DNA from: Centropus unirufus
Taxonomy: Eukaryota; Chordata; Aves; Cuculiformes; Centropidae
Reading direction: 5' to 3'
NCBI GenBank assembly: GCA_013397695.1
Contig: VYZI01000054.1
Span: 1,405,209 to 1,469,208, forward strand
DNA: 64,000 nucleotides
In this document: one piece after another, positions 21,307 through 34,400 of the stretch
Layout of the letters: each line of letters starts with the position of its first letter
Numbering within the stretch: the first letter of the stretch is position 1
The notes under the pieces: model-generated
Seen by the model: the letters and a program-made list of their open reading frames with translations, nothing else
The model's database searches: none
What the model was told of the DNA's origin: nothing
Position numbers and translations under genes: made by a program

Positions 21307-24300
21307 ACCAAAAATTCTGCACAAATTATATACAGAAGTTTAATAGTTTCCTTTCCCTGTCTTTGCTGTAAACCCATGCCTTCCTCATAAGGCCTATGTT
21401 TGCTAAACTAATTATGTGATGTTGCAAATACTTGAAAGGTCACAGGGATACCACTCATTTACAAAGGCAAAATGATCAAAACTTTTGTGGCAAATGAGTA
21501 ACAATGAGTAATTTATATTAATTAAAAATACAACAGCTCTCACTTCAGATTATTCTTTGACCATTCCATTGGCTTAAAGTATTTTTAGAAGTATTCATAA
21601 GAAAAAAGTATAATGGCATTTTGCTACACTAAACAGGCAGTATGGCTGGCCAAGCAATGAACCCCATTGCATGACAGAGAGATGGTGAACAGTGCCTAGA
21701 ATAACAGCCCCAAAATCATGAAAGGAATAGAAAGACTTGGTTCATTCTCCCATTTCACCACATATCCCTGTGTCAATCCTGTGCGATACAGCAAGCCTCT
21801 TGCTTACATCCACATCTTTAAAATAGAATACCCCAATAAACTCCACAGCAGTGTGACAATAATACAGAACACTAAAAGCTATACAAAATTATGTATTATT
21901 GCGAGTTATGCAAACATTTGAAATATGTCTTCTCCTCACAGAAGGGGCTTGCGGTCTAAGCCTTGGTTATGTGCTGTTTGTGTTGTTATTCTGACACAAA
22001 TCACGTTTGTTTTGTATAGGTCTGGAAAGCTAATCTTTAATCTGATAGCATATTACTGTTTTAGGAGGCTAAATCCCACCTTTGAAGTTGAGCAATTAGT
22101 CTAAGCTAGCCATCTAGGGTTTCTCTATTGTCAGTGAGGAGAGATTAGTTATACTAAAGAGCATTACCATCTCTCTCCTTTGACTACAAAAGGATTAGAT
22201 TCCTAACTTTTAGATAGGTGTATTAGTCCTGGGAATCCCACCTAGGCGTCTAAAGCAAAGGTGAGAAATGTCATGTTTCTGCTTCAGCACGGCCAGTGCA
22301 TGTCTCTGTGCCCTACAGCACCACCAGTGCACCAGGCATGCTGCAACTGCTGTGCAAGTGCAGCTCAGATACCTTGAGCAAGTCTGGCGCTTCCAGATGT
22401 AGCTGTAACCTGCTTGCAGGTTGTCTACAGCAATCAAATTGTAGCTAGGCAAGACTACAGGGCCTGAAGGAGACCTGTACTATGTGACTACACAAAGTTT
22501 GAAGGAAATTGGCCTCAGCTTCTGAAGCAGAACATGTGGAATCTTTTTGGCGTGGTATGACAGAGCAGACATTTAGGTAGCCCCTCTTAAAGTCTCTTAG
22601 AAAAATGAACAACTCGGTGCCTGCAGCTTTTATGCAAATAGAAATTGTTTAGTACAAGACCAGGTGTTACTAGAAACAGAGTGCTCTGGACCACTTGACC
22701 AGTGATTGTGAATAGCAAGAAATAGGCTGCAACTCAACAGGCTGTATCTCATTAGGTCTTACCTCTGCTCTTATTGAGGTTTTTGTTTGGTTTTAATTAG
22801 AACAAAATATTGCACACTTGTCTCTGTTTCCTCTTATGATTTATTTTTTGTTTTTACAGCCTTTAAGGTAACTATATGTGGGAGATCAAATTTGGTCCCA
22901 TACTCCAGTGATCTGACATCTAAGATACTACTTTTATCAAGAGAGCAATAAAAATGTCATATTAGGCAGTCCTGCATATGCTATTTGTATTATGCATGTC
23001 CATACAGGTGGAGAAGTTTCCTTACTGTTACCAGCTATGAAAACACAAGTCACAGAGACACAGCTCATCACCAGAAACTATCTTGATACAAATTCATAGT
23101 AAAACCATATTAATCAATTATACAGACAGTTACGCATGTGCAGACAACGCTGTCTTCAGGACAGATACTAAGAATGTATGCAATGTGTCCATTAATCATA
23201 CCTGTGATATCTGTTGATGTCTGTGTGCAGGAAAAGGCAAATTATTTTAAGCTCCTGCAGTAAAGGTGCAGCAAATTGTACTTTGTTGGTTTTTTTTGTT
23301 TGTTTAAGCAGGCAACAAAAACATTCTATCATTTGCCCACATCTCCTTTTGTCTGTTTTGGTACATCTTTTAGATTATTTGCCTAGCTTTCCTATCTGAG
23401 TCACAGGGGTAGCAATTACTTACAGATTTACAGGTCAGTCTTGATGCAAGAGGTCTTTTCTAGCTTTACTTTTTCACCTCGGAGCATCCAAAGAGCATCA
23501 GAAAAATTAAATAGCACAGGCAGAAAACACAGACATACAAAGTGTTGCATAAATGCTGAAGATTAATGTTTGCGCAGTGGAGGACTAAAAAGTTTCTTTT
23601 TTAAAGCATGCAACAAGACTTATATCCAATGCTGCTCTCTGTTAGAAAAGGTGTTCACTGCCTCTAGCATTCAGCAGCACTGACTCAGTGCATCTCAGCA
23701 ATTGGAAGACAGAAGTACTAGAAGGATTAACCCCCCCTATTTAATTAAACAATGTGCTCTGGTGCTTCCCCCACCCTTGACAGGAAAGAGGCACAAACTG
23801 CAGGTTGTGTAGATCACAAATTCTAACACATAAACACACATTAGCATGTTTTTAAAGGCAACACGTCACTTGAAACAACTTGCAGCTGGCCAGGTTGTGT
23901 TTCCAGACATGGCTACTCTACAAAGTAAATAATTTATTTGGAAATATCTGCATGTCATAAGAACATATGGCTTGCGACCAATGGGAAGGAGGAGAAAGCT
24001 GATCAAAAAAGCAAAGAGAAACAGGGGAAGCAACAGAGCACCAGATCTGAGAGAGAAAGGAGAGAAACAACAACCACAGCTGGTTATAGAATCATTTATT
24101 CTCTGCTGTAATTTAAAATCTATTTAAGGTATAAGTAAAACTTGCTCTGTCTAAACAGAAATGTCTTTATTTTACACTTGTAGTAATGCCAGGACCATTA
24201 TTTTTTGATGTCCCATGTGGAATACCAAAGACTTTGTGTTCTTGTGAATACACTCTAAAGAGTGAACTAGCACAATGCATACAAACGTATAAACTATATA

Positions 24301-26187
24301 TGAACAGATATGATTAAAATAAAAAATGTTAATAATTACAGATAATTTAATGACTAATTACCCTCTTAACTAAAAATTAGAAATAGAAATATGTTTAAAA
24401 GTTCTCACTCATTTAGAATGGTCTTCTGGTGCTCTATGCAGAAGGTTCATTTCATACATCCATGAGGTGTGCCTAACACTAGGGAATAACATAGGTATTT
24501 AAAAATAAGATATTGCCTGAAGGTGATCTTCAACAGAAACCAAGGTGGAAGAGGAAATGTGGTAGGAGTTTAATTTCTTGGGTCTGAGGTCTCAATGAGT
24601 GGATGCATCCACCAAGTGAACATTCAGCAATGAACAAGATGTGAAAAGTGGACCTTAATCCTATGATATTCAGCATGAAAAACAGGCTTATTAGAAAAAC
24701 CCATAATCCATCAATTTGCCTGAAAATATAGGAAATGTGGCATTGTCCTCTATGGAAAGGAAACAAACTGAATATTGTATAATTCAAATCACATGAGGTG
24801 ATCTTTGGTTGCAAATACTGGTTGGGAACTCTTGTTTCATTATGTGGTAATACTAAGCGAAACATTGAAAAAGAGGCATATTTACATAATATATATTTCT
24901 TTTTACATGTGCTTTAAAAGGAAGAATATGAACCAATTTCTATACAGTTGCCAGAAAAATTAAACTAATAACTTCCAAACATTTTTTATTATTTTTTAAT
25001 GAAATAGTGAAAACACTAGTATCAGGAGCTTTTACTCTCCCTAATTAATTTCATATGATAGAAAAACGATTGTGTCACTTTTCTAACACCTTAAACTCTC
25101 TACCTAGTACTTTTTTTATCCAAAGGATACTCTTCCTTTCGCTCTTCCTTTGTTTTTTGTCTTTAGAAATCTATTAGCATTGATTAAAAATAAAGATCCA
25201 GGATATAAATCTTCAGGTAGATGTACTACACAATACATTTTCCTTTGACCTTTCTCATGTCATCTGACACTTGACAATTTCATTCAAGATGTTAAAAAAT
25301 GGCTAGTGATTTTTGGTGATTCTATGGCCCAGATTCACAGAGAAGTTTCATAGGTCTGGTAGTTCAGAGTTAGAATGTTTATTTGTGGGGAGGAAGAAAT
25401 AAATCGGACCCTGTGAAAACACACAGAATATGGTGGTATTTGAAAAGCCTTGATGAAAAACCTGGCCAAATTGATATTTGAGGCTAAGGCATTCATTAAA
25501 GAGTCACAGTGCAAGTTTTTAAAGAGGGAGGTATGAAGTTTGAATTTTCCTTTATTAGTCTGTCATGTAACTTAAAAATTAAATATACATTTTTTTAAAC
25601 AGTGAGCCACCTAGGGAAAACACTGCTTAAGGGTATCTTGACACCGCAGAGAGGCAAGATACCTAAATCTTACTGAAGCAATGGAAGCAGCATGAGAAGT
25701 AGGGTAAATCCACTTGCAAATAGCTTTTTGCCACGGCAGGTAGACTGTTCCCACTAGCTTGAATATTTTAGTGGGTAATGTAAACATATCCTAAACCACA
25801 AAGGTGGGAAGGCTGAAATAAAACTAAGCTATCTGGTAAAGGCATAGTACCAGTTTGTGAATGAACCGAATCCTAATTCTGAATCCCAAAGTGACTGCAC
25901 TGTGTGTGACCAAACTCTGTATAGTCAGTTCCTTCAGACATGCCTGATAAATGCCACTTAACAGAGAAACCCAATAGCAGTCACATTTGGCTTCCAATTC
26001 AATTCCAGTTCAACCAACCATGGATATCCCTTTGACTAGGAAAGAGGCATAGGTGAACTAGGGTCAACCTCAGCAACCTGTTAAGCAGAAATAACTGGAT
26101 AAGAAGGCTCCATGTCTACTTTGTTCACAAATCCTTTTTCCAGAAGATTGTTTAGTTGCAGACCTGGCAATAGCAGCCTCTCTTGAA

Positions 26188-26233
26188 ATGGACTATGCGA
26201 TGCTGTCCATGGTTCTTTCTAACCCTGGTATGA
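26188..26233 (+). mobile_element. Possible CR1-type LINE 3'-end remnant
   Basis: The stretch from GGACTATGCGATGC to GGTTCTTTCTAACCCTGG resembles the conserved 3' part of CR1 elements, which reads GGACTAGATGATC and then GGTCCCTTCCAACCC. CR1 is the dominant LINE family of birds and other sauropsids. Only this short block is recognisable and the terminal short-repeat tail is absent. Confidence 0.4.
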
Positions 26234-27524
26234 CAAGGATGTACACGGACTACAGATGTACACAAGGCAGTTGCAAAGTGCCATGAGATTATCCTCTGGA
26301 AAAAAACAGGTAACAAGAGAGACACTCATTTTCAGATACCTTCCATACCCCACAACTGATAAATGCATTTCATTCAAAGAAAAAAACATAAGAACAGCCA
26401 TATATAATTTATCTAGCCCCTTACCATAACCAAGTACCACCAGACTCCTCAGTATCTAATTTCTCATAATGAGATGCCCAGATATCCCTTGCCAAAACAT
26501 TGCCAATTTCTGTCTCTCCAGCAGTGGATTTCTTGCAAAATTTACCATGTTAGCATCAAAATCTCAAGGAGCCCCAGAAGGCTTGATGAAATTAAGTGGC
26601 AGTGGAGGAAAAGGCTGGAAGGACAAAGGGGTGTGCAAGGGAATGAGTCATTTGCATAAGTTCTTCCCACTTCAGAGTTCAGTAAGGTAATACTGTGCAT
26701 CTTGCACAAAGATCTCTGCCTTTTGGGTATCCGCTTGTGGTCATGAATCATTCAGTGTAATGCCTGGTCATTGCACGTGGCATTGTGGGACCCTGTCCAT
26801 GTCGAGACAGACAGCCCTTCAGTGCTAGCAGTGTGTTCAGTTCAAAACTTGTACTCTGATCTTTACAAGTGCCAAGAAGTCTGTTAAAATGTTTACATGT
26901 TGCAACATGAAATGCTTGGTAAATCTCCACATCATTTTGTGCTTTCAGTGTCCCCAAATCCACATTATCCATCTTTCTCCTGCAAGGCCAAACCCTGCAA
27001 AGCTTGCTGAACACACTGAACTCCAAATTAACACCCTGTAAAAACAGATCCTCCCTTCTTCTCATATACTGTTACACGTAAAATCTACACCCAAAGTTAA
27101 TTTCTTGCTGACCTTGTGCTGATTAATGCAAATTAAATTACAAGCTAATTGCCCCAAATGGTTTGCACACAGCCCAGAAATCAGTTCTTTTTTCCTAGTG
27201 GTAAAACACATTTGTGATTTTCTGCACAATGGTTACATTAAGTCATTGTTAGTCTTGTAGCATCTTCAGAAATCAGATATTTTTGTAGCACCTTTTAGAA
27301 AGCAAGAAAAAATAACCTAAAAAGCATTATTAAGTTCTGATCCAGTCTTGCAGAAACATCACGTCTACCTCGTGGGAGGAATTTTATGGCTCGTTCAGAG
27401 CTCAAGCTCCAAGATGCATTTTACAAAACCCTGAGTCCATTTTGTTAAACCTGTCACTCCCTAATCCCCTTGTGCTTGTCAGCAGAGTACACAGGCACTT
27501 GATTTTGGACGTCTGATTTGATAA

Positions 27525-27554
27525 GGGGTGGGGGAAGAAGGGAGGGAAACAGGG
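27525..27554 (+). other. G-quadruplex motif
   Basis: G runs at 27525-27528, 27530-27534, 27540-27542, 27544-27546 and 27552-27554 are separated by loops of 1, 5, 1 and 5 bases, which meets the usual four-run G-quadruplex rule. It is an isolated G-rich patch in AT-rich sequence with no gene signal nearby. Confidence 0.75.
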
Positions 27555-28005
27555 ACTGCTATTTTAGATAGATCCTACAATATTCTTGCAATTCAAGAGA
27601 GACCAAGGGATTATTTCAAACAGAGAAGCTCTTAGAAAGGGACTGTGTATTGTGTTTCAGGATATCAGCATTGTTTTGGCACTGAGTCGGAATCCCAGTC
27701 AACAGACCTGATACATGATGGTTTGCTGGAGCTCTGATTGGCAATTGGCATGGGAATCAAACGCAACAGCGGGTAGTGTTTAGCTCTTCAGCAGTCCTTG
27801 GAGTGGCTGACATTTACAGTACAAATGCATTTTGCATTTATGTCCAGCAGTAGGGATAAAATTTGATTTATGTTATTAGGAAACTAGGGAAAAAAGAACC
27901 TCAAACGTGATGTTCTCCAAGAGAACTGTGGTTTCTTCTTCACAGGCTCTGCTACAGCAAGCAGTCGCACTCCATGTTTTATTCCAAGGGAGGTAAATAA
28001 GATTA

Positions 28006-28097
28006 CGCCCATTTTATAGAAGTAGCAACACAGAAAAGTTAAGAGAATTTCTCAAAAACACACATGCAGCTTGAGGCATAGCTGAGAACAGATTTTG
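28006..28097 (-). mobile_element. MIR SINE remnant, reverse orientation
   Basis: Read on the plus strand, CCCATTTTATAG, an AGAAAAGTTAAGAGAATTTC-like block, CTCAAAAACACACATGCAGC and a GAGGCATAGCTGAGAACAGA-like block follow, in order, the reverse complement of the MIR consensus (CCCATTTTACAG, AGAGGTTAAGTGACTTGCCC, AAGGTCACACAGCT, GAGCTGGGATT). Order and spacing are kept over about 90 bp, making this the best repeat match in the window. Confidence 0.65.
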
Positions 28098-28401
28098 CTG
28101 AGAGAAGGGACAAGCACTCAGATATTACTCCCATATGAGCACACAAGCCTAGAGAGTCTCCTAGTTCTTTCTGACCCGTTCATGGGCAATAGATGCCCAA
28201 ACCAAAAAGGCACAAATCAGCTATTCCATATGATCCCAACCACAAAAAACCCTATCCTTACCTTGACAGCACAACATGAAACCTGGCGGCAAACAGCCTA
28301 ATTTCCACATTATGAAAAGATATAAACATTGGAGCATAGGAAGGACAAGGGAAGTTGAAGTTATCCAAAGTAGGATGAACTGATAAAAACATGATGCATC
28401 G

Positions 28402-28436
28402 ATATATCTATATCTATATCTATATCTATCTATATC
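28402..28436. repeat. (TATATC)n-type microsatellite
   Basis: About 35 bp of TATATC and TATC units. Likely length-variable; no function is evident. Confidence 0.9.
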
Positions 28437-31400
28437 ATCTCTGTATGGTAGCCCTTACATGGCCTGATGGGTAAGAAAAAAATATTGTGGCATTTTTAGA
28501 ATAGTCTTACCTATTATTGCTCTACTCTTATTCGGTGCTATTTCTCCCTTCCTTTTCTAATACATATGTCCCTGTTTGGCCTGATTTTGCTAGCAGACCC
28601 TCTTTCTTCAATGTTCTTGACTTAGACTTCTACCACCAGCTAAAGATGCCAAAATCCCAGCCCCCTGTCCTACAAATAGTATGATTCACTCAGTTTTAAA
28701 GCACAAATTCAAGCTCATTGTTTAGGAAAGCTAATAACCCATACCTGAGTGAGCAAATATCAAGACAAAAGTGTGACCACCACCACCATGAGTTCTCCTC
28801 CACAACACCAGCCCTAAGAGACTTGAGCTATTGAGTAATAAGTGTATATCCCTCCAAAGTCTCTCCTGAGCAGAGATTGTCACATCATACTCTCTTAAAT
28901 TATTTGTGGTGGGCCTATCATTAGGATTACTCTGTAGAAGAGACAGCTTGGAGGCTGCCAGATTCATTAAACACCTTCAGTGGGACTTCATGGGGGCCTT
29001 TCACTTACCCTGACAAACAACAAACACACCCTTTGTGCTCAAGAACAAAGGGAGTTTTTGCACTTTTGTTTGATGTCAGTCACAAGTGGAGATTAAAGCT
29101 TCTGCTCTGTGGATTTCAAAGTTTTCTCCCCCCCTTCCAAAGCTGCTCCTCTTGCTGTTCACTAGGCACTTCAAAAAGGTTTACAGCTAAAAAACCCCAA
29201 ACAGAACAATATTAATAACAATCAGCTTCAGAAGCACTAAGTATTTTTGGCACTTGAATGCATTTCACTTGTAGATATGACTGAAGAAATGAAGTGCAGG
29301 AGTACCATATGCAGGAACTGTGTTTTTCTTAATCACTTTGCATCAGGGAATGGAAAAGTGGATTTGTAGACAGGAATTTTTGTGTCAAGATAGAAGCATA
29401 GCACACTCTGACCCACTGAAAAAGATGTAGCTCAGCCCAACTGAATTTGGAGTTGGAGAAGAACAGTTCGTGTTTTCCTAGAAAAGGATGCAACTAGCAG
29501 AGCTTGTATTAGGCCCACATCAAAAAGAAGTTGTGGCTTCTCTTGTAGTCTACAGGCCCTGATGTGAGAGATGGATATTCACAACTATATCTATCAGATT
29601 ACTTGGGTTTGGAAATATTTTCTGAAATCTGTAGTACACCTGTGTTTCTGAAGAGGCATCCACACCTAAGCAGACTGAAGTCTATTGAAAGGTTTCACCT
29701 GTTGTCATTCCAGGGACAACCCACCACGTGTTCCCATGTAACAGTGTAGCCTAGCAAGAATACACCTCCCTTACACATCATTTCAGATATCTAAAGGGCA
29801 ACAAGGTCACCTGCTGTAAAGGCTGGAAAAATAAGGACAGCAACTGTCCAATTCAGGAAAGAAACAAGTGAACGTCAGGAAATTAAAAGAACTCTCTGGA
29901 ATGTGACAAGGAGCACCAAACTCAATATTTTGATTTTGTGGGAACCTCGTTCTTCCCTCTGCTCTGTAAGGTCTAATAATTTAAAATCTTATTGGTGAGG
30001 TAGAATTTAGCAACCACCTGTCCTCTCAGAACAGCCTGACTCAATTATGTGTCGCAGTTTTATTCAGCCTGACTCTTCCCAGCCTGTGAAGGCTATTTTT
30101 GCTTTTCTTGGTTGTCCTCCACACCCCTAGATAGAAAACAGAATATAAACTAAACAAAAGGTTACTTTCTGCTATCTAAATCCTTCCGTGCTGTTCGAGA
30201 ATGGATAGGACCGCTCTGAATATGAGAGTCGTCCTCCTCAAATGAGTTGTCAAACATCAGGTGGTGGAACAGGAAGTGAAAAGGAGCCATAAGAGTGAAT
30301 GACTGATGGAAAAGTTTTTCTGCAGTCTCCTCGTGCAACGCAGTGAAGATTTTAGTGCTACTGGATGTAAATCTGTTTAGATGGCTGCATGAGTCTGAAT
30401 TTACGTTTCTTATAATTCTATTACAATCCATCAGTATGAAGAAAATGCTTGTTTTTCACTTAAATAATAGATATCAGAAATGTGTATTTTTTTCTTCAAA
30501 TCATCTTTCTTTACTGCATTCAAATTAGATGCCTATTCAATCTTCTAGATCTTTCTCACATTAACACCCCACAAGTCATATATATTTATTTCTTAGACTT
30601 GGTACACACTTTTTACCAGGTGCCAGAGCATGGCTGAAGTTATAGCATATAGATTTAAAACGTGGTAAAGTAGGGGTCAACAGAAGCACATATGTGGATT
30701 AGATTTCTCATTTAAAGCCCTTCCTGTTCCAGTCAGGTTTAGAAGTGTTGAAACTGTCAACAAATTGTGATATTTGGGACTTCAAAAAGCTCTTACCCAA
30801 CTCTTTCAAAAATACTATATGAAGGTTTATAAACCCAAGCAACTTGGGGATTATCAGGCAAACACAAATATTTGGGCATGATTTTTGCTTGCCAGTTCTT
30901 ACGATGGTCCATCTGATAGTCCCCAAGTATCTTAAAGCATGTAAGATTTCTGATGATGCTAGATAAAGAGCAGGCTACAAAATCTATTTAAAATCCTTTA
31001 TGTTTAGACTGTAACAAAAAAGATGGTAAATTTAGCAGTTACTCAGAAGCCCACCTTGTTACACTTGCTTAGTAGTTCGAATACAAGATGATCTAAATAT
31101 TGCAAGCAGCAGTGAACATGGTTAAATCCTCAATTTTGTGCTAGCATATTCTCCTTTGGACATAAGTTATGCAGAAAGCCTCAACAAAAGTTATGTGCTG
31201 ATGTAGATTGGTAGCACAATGTTTTAATGCACAGCAGCCCCATCATTAATATTAGCTTTACTTTAAATAATGAAACAAAAATAAAAATGTTTCCCAAAGG
31301 ACACAAACTGTAAAAATGTAAAGTTGTAGTGTGGGCAAGAAAACAAGTTGGGTAGTTCAGAGCATCTTCACGACCGTTAAGCAAGCAGCCAGGGAATGTT

Positions 31401-34400
31401 CTCAAGGGGCTTCTATTCCACAGGAATTTTCCCATTCGCTTCTTCAGCATAGTTCAATATTAGAGCTGATCGTGTTGAAGCTCTTTGTTACAGTCTGAGG
31501 CAGTGTTGCAGTATGCAGATCACTCATGAACTACAGATATCTTACTGCACCAAAATGTCTTTATTTCCTTATTTCCCATTCATAAAGCTATACCAGGAGG
31601 GAAAGAGGGGAAGATCCTATTTACAAATGGTGCCATTTCCCCAGAGCAGCTGTTATAAGTATGGTGCTAGGAAATGTGCCCAAACCCAACTTGCCCACTG
31701 ATGGCTATTCAGGGAAGACATATGGCAAGTGGAGGAAAGAAATGAGAACATATATCCTGGGGGTCATGTCCTGACAAAGTCAGGATGCAGCCAGGGAAAG
31801 CAGACAGATCTGGTGGGAAGAAAATACTCTGAGACCCCACCCTTTAGATGCTTGCTATGGTGGAAGTAAAGGAGTGCCAGCGAAGACATTTCGCAAGAAG
31901 TTTTCCAAGTCTATGTATGATTTTTTTCATTAGCTTCATCAGTTCTCTTTGGTTCTACTCCACTGCATCACTAACTCATGAGCACAGGATACTCATACAG
32001 AACACATGAAAGCTGGCACCCAGACCCCACGTTTTGCACATCACCAATGCTTGGGTAGCCTTCAAGGCTGGCCAGGTGACTGCTCCTCTGGGCTTAAATG
32101 CCTATGGCTAGTGGGAATTCGATGACTCTCTGCTTTCTCATCTTTCAGGGCTGATAAAAGACTTGCCAAGTTCAGGTGCCTGGGTTGAGGCACAGTGCAG
32201 GAAAATAATGTAGACAACATCACAGCATGGAAGGTCCAATTCTTGGCCTCTGAGCCAGGCATAATAAAAGACATGTTATGCTTTTCCAGAGCCTAAAATT
32301 CATAGACCAGGAATCACTTGAAGAAGTTAAAGGGTTCTGGCCTCAAGGAAAGGGTTAGCTAACATTTTATAATAGTAAAGAATCTATTCCATATTCTGCC
32401 CAGCACAGTTCAGCTTCACTTCACTGCAAAGTTCTTTGAAGCCCTTGACCTCTACTTTCTGAAACAGAAGAAGAGTAAGAAAACATAAGTTCAAAACAGG
32501 TTATGATATTCAGCTGCTCCAAGGAAATTCTCTATGCAGCACCAGTACATCAAATTATTTTCATTATATCATTTGGTCACAAAGAATAGTAACATAATTA
32601 GGGAGCTAAATAGCATCAGTTTCCTTCTGGTAAATTTGCTGTAGCTAATTTTGTTAATAAGACTGATAATTGTTTTACACTCATTCAATATGTTAAGTTT
32701 ACCTAATACTAAAACCAATCAGAACCTTTAAATTAATTTTTGTTTCATTTCTAAAGGAATCAATGTCATTATTAATCATAAAAGGAGTGCCGAGTCTGAG
32801 GATGATAAATCTCCTTTGGGCTTATTTGACTTTCATATTTATGGTTTGGATAAGGTTATTATGAAGGAATTTTCAAGAAATGATTGAGGAGGAAAGGGAG
32901 GAGAGTGAGTCAGGAAATACTGCACTTGAGTGCTGTGATACCATTGACTTCAGCAGGATGTGTGAAAACAGTGTTATTTCTTATGTTCTGTAGACTTAAA
33001 CATGGAAAGAGTCTTCAAATAAACCAAATTGCTCAGACTGTCAGGATAAAGCGCCCTAAGATGTAAAATTTCCAAACCAATATGCTTGAGAGTGGATTTA
33101 GAAGAAATCAGGAGAGGAGAAGATCAGGGGCACAGAACTGATGGGATTTTGCATGCTTGGCACCGTTGGTTTTGCATTTAAAGCATTAGGAAAGACATTT
33201 GCTAAGACTACAGTTTTCTTTGTGGCATTTCTAGTTTCACTGCAAAAAAACTTACAATACATCAGCTATTTTAGCTACACTTCTACAACTCAATATATGG
33301 TAATGCAGTGAAATGTCCTAGATAAATGTGTCCAATTTTCACAAAGCCAGTGTTGCCCACATTGCTTTTTACATGATTTGACAGGATAAGGTCAATGCCC
33401 ATTGGCTGTGCAAGGAATGGAGAATGTCATCGGTGTTGCTATTGTCATAGTAACGTTCCAACTAAGCTTTAGGATGGCAGCCCTTGGTCACCGTGCAGAA
33501 GGAGCTGCACACTCACACACTCACTGCTAACTCTGTATCTTGTAAGACAGGACGAACAGTGCTCTTAGTTTAAGTGCAATACTATATTTTACTGTTGTCT
33601 TGAAAGAAAAAACACATGGTTACATTGAAATGTTGGTAATCAGAGGTTTTTCCTAGAACTTATCCTGCTTTCTGCTGAAGAGGTTTTTCACAAAACCTGA
33701 AAGCCAAACATGCTTGGATGTGGATCTGAATTCTCCCTGTTCTGCCTTCAGTTACTGAAGTATTCTCCCAGACTTTGACATCCATGAACTGTGCAGCAAT
33801 TTTTTTCTGTGCCCATCTACCTGACCAGTGTACCCACAGAAACAAGTCAACAAAACGCAGATGCTCTCTCAACACAGTCTGTTAGAACTACCCATCATCA
33901 GACACCAAATAAATGTTTTTTGAATGTATATGGTCGAACACATTTCACTGATAAAATACAAAAAATGTGAACAATTAAAACTGAAATAACTTCAGTGTAA
34001 GTCTTACAAAAGCATCCTTTGTCTTTCCTTGTATCTTTTAAGACACAAACCTATCAAAGGAAAATGTTATGATAATGTATTACCACGCTGAGTTAATAGT
34101 CAATTGCAAGTTACTTAAGTGTACTTTAATGATATGTTTAAAGCCTTATTTTCAACTCTAATAGCTATTAATGGCAGGAAGAGAAAATGAAACCAATTTT
34201 CCCTAACTTAAAGCAGAGCTCTGTTAAGCATAAGTGAACAAAATTCTAAATATAACAACTTCTTTAGCTGTTTCAGCTAAAGGGAACCCACACTGTCCAT
34301 ATTTCAGTCTCGCTACGTACTACTTTCCAGGTAGCACTTATATAAGATCACACAATATCAAGTGTGTCATGTTAGAGAAATTGGATTCAGTTTTTCAAAT

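Noticed and set aside
24530..24865. 111-codon minus-strand frame rich in Phe, Leu and Ile
   Set aside because: Hydrophobic composition follows from AT-rich DNA; no membrane-protein family or retroelement motif is visible.
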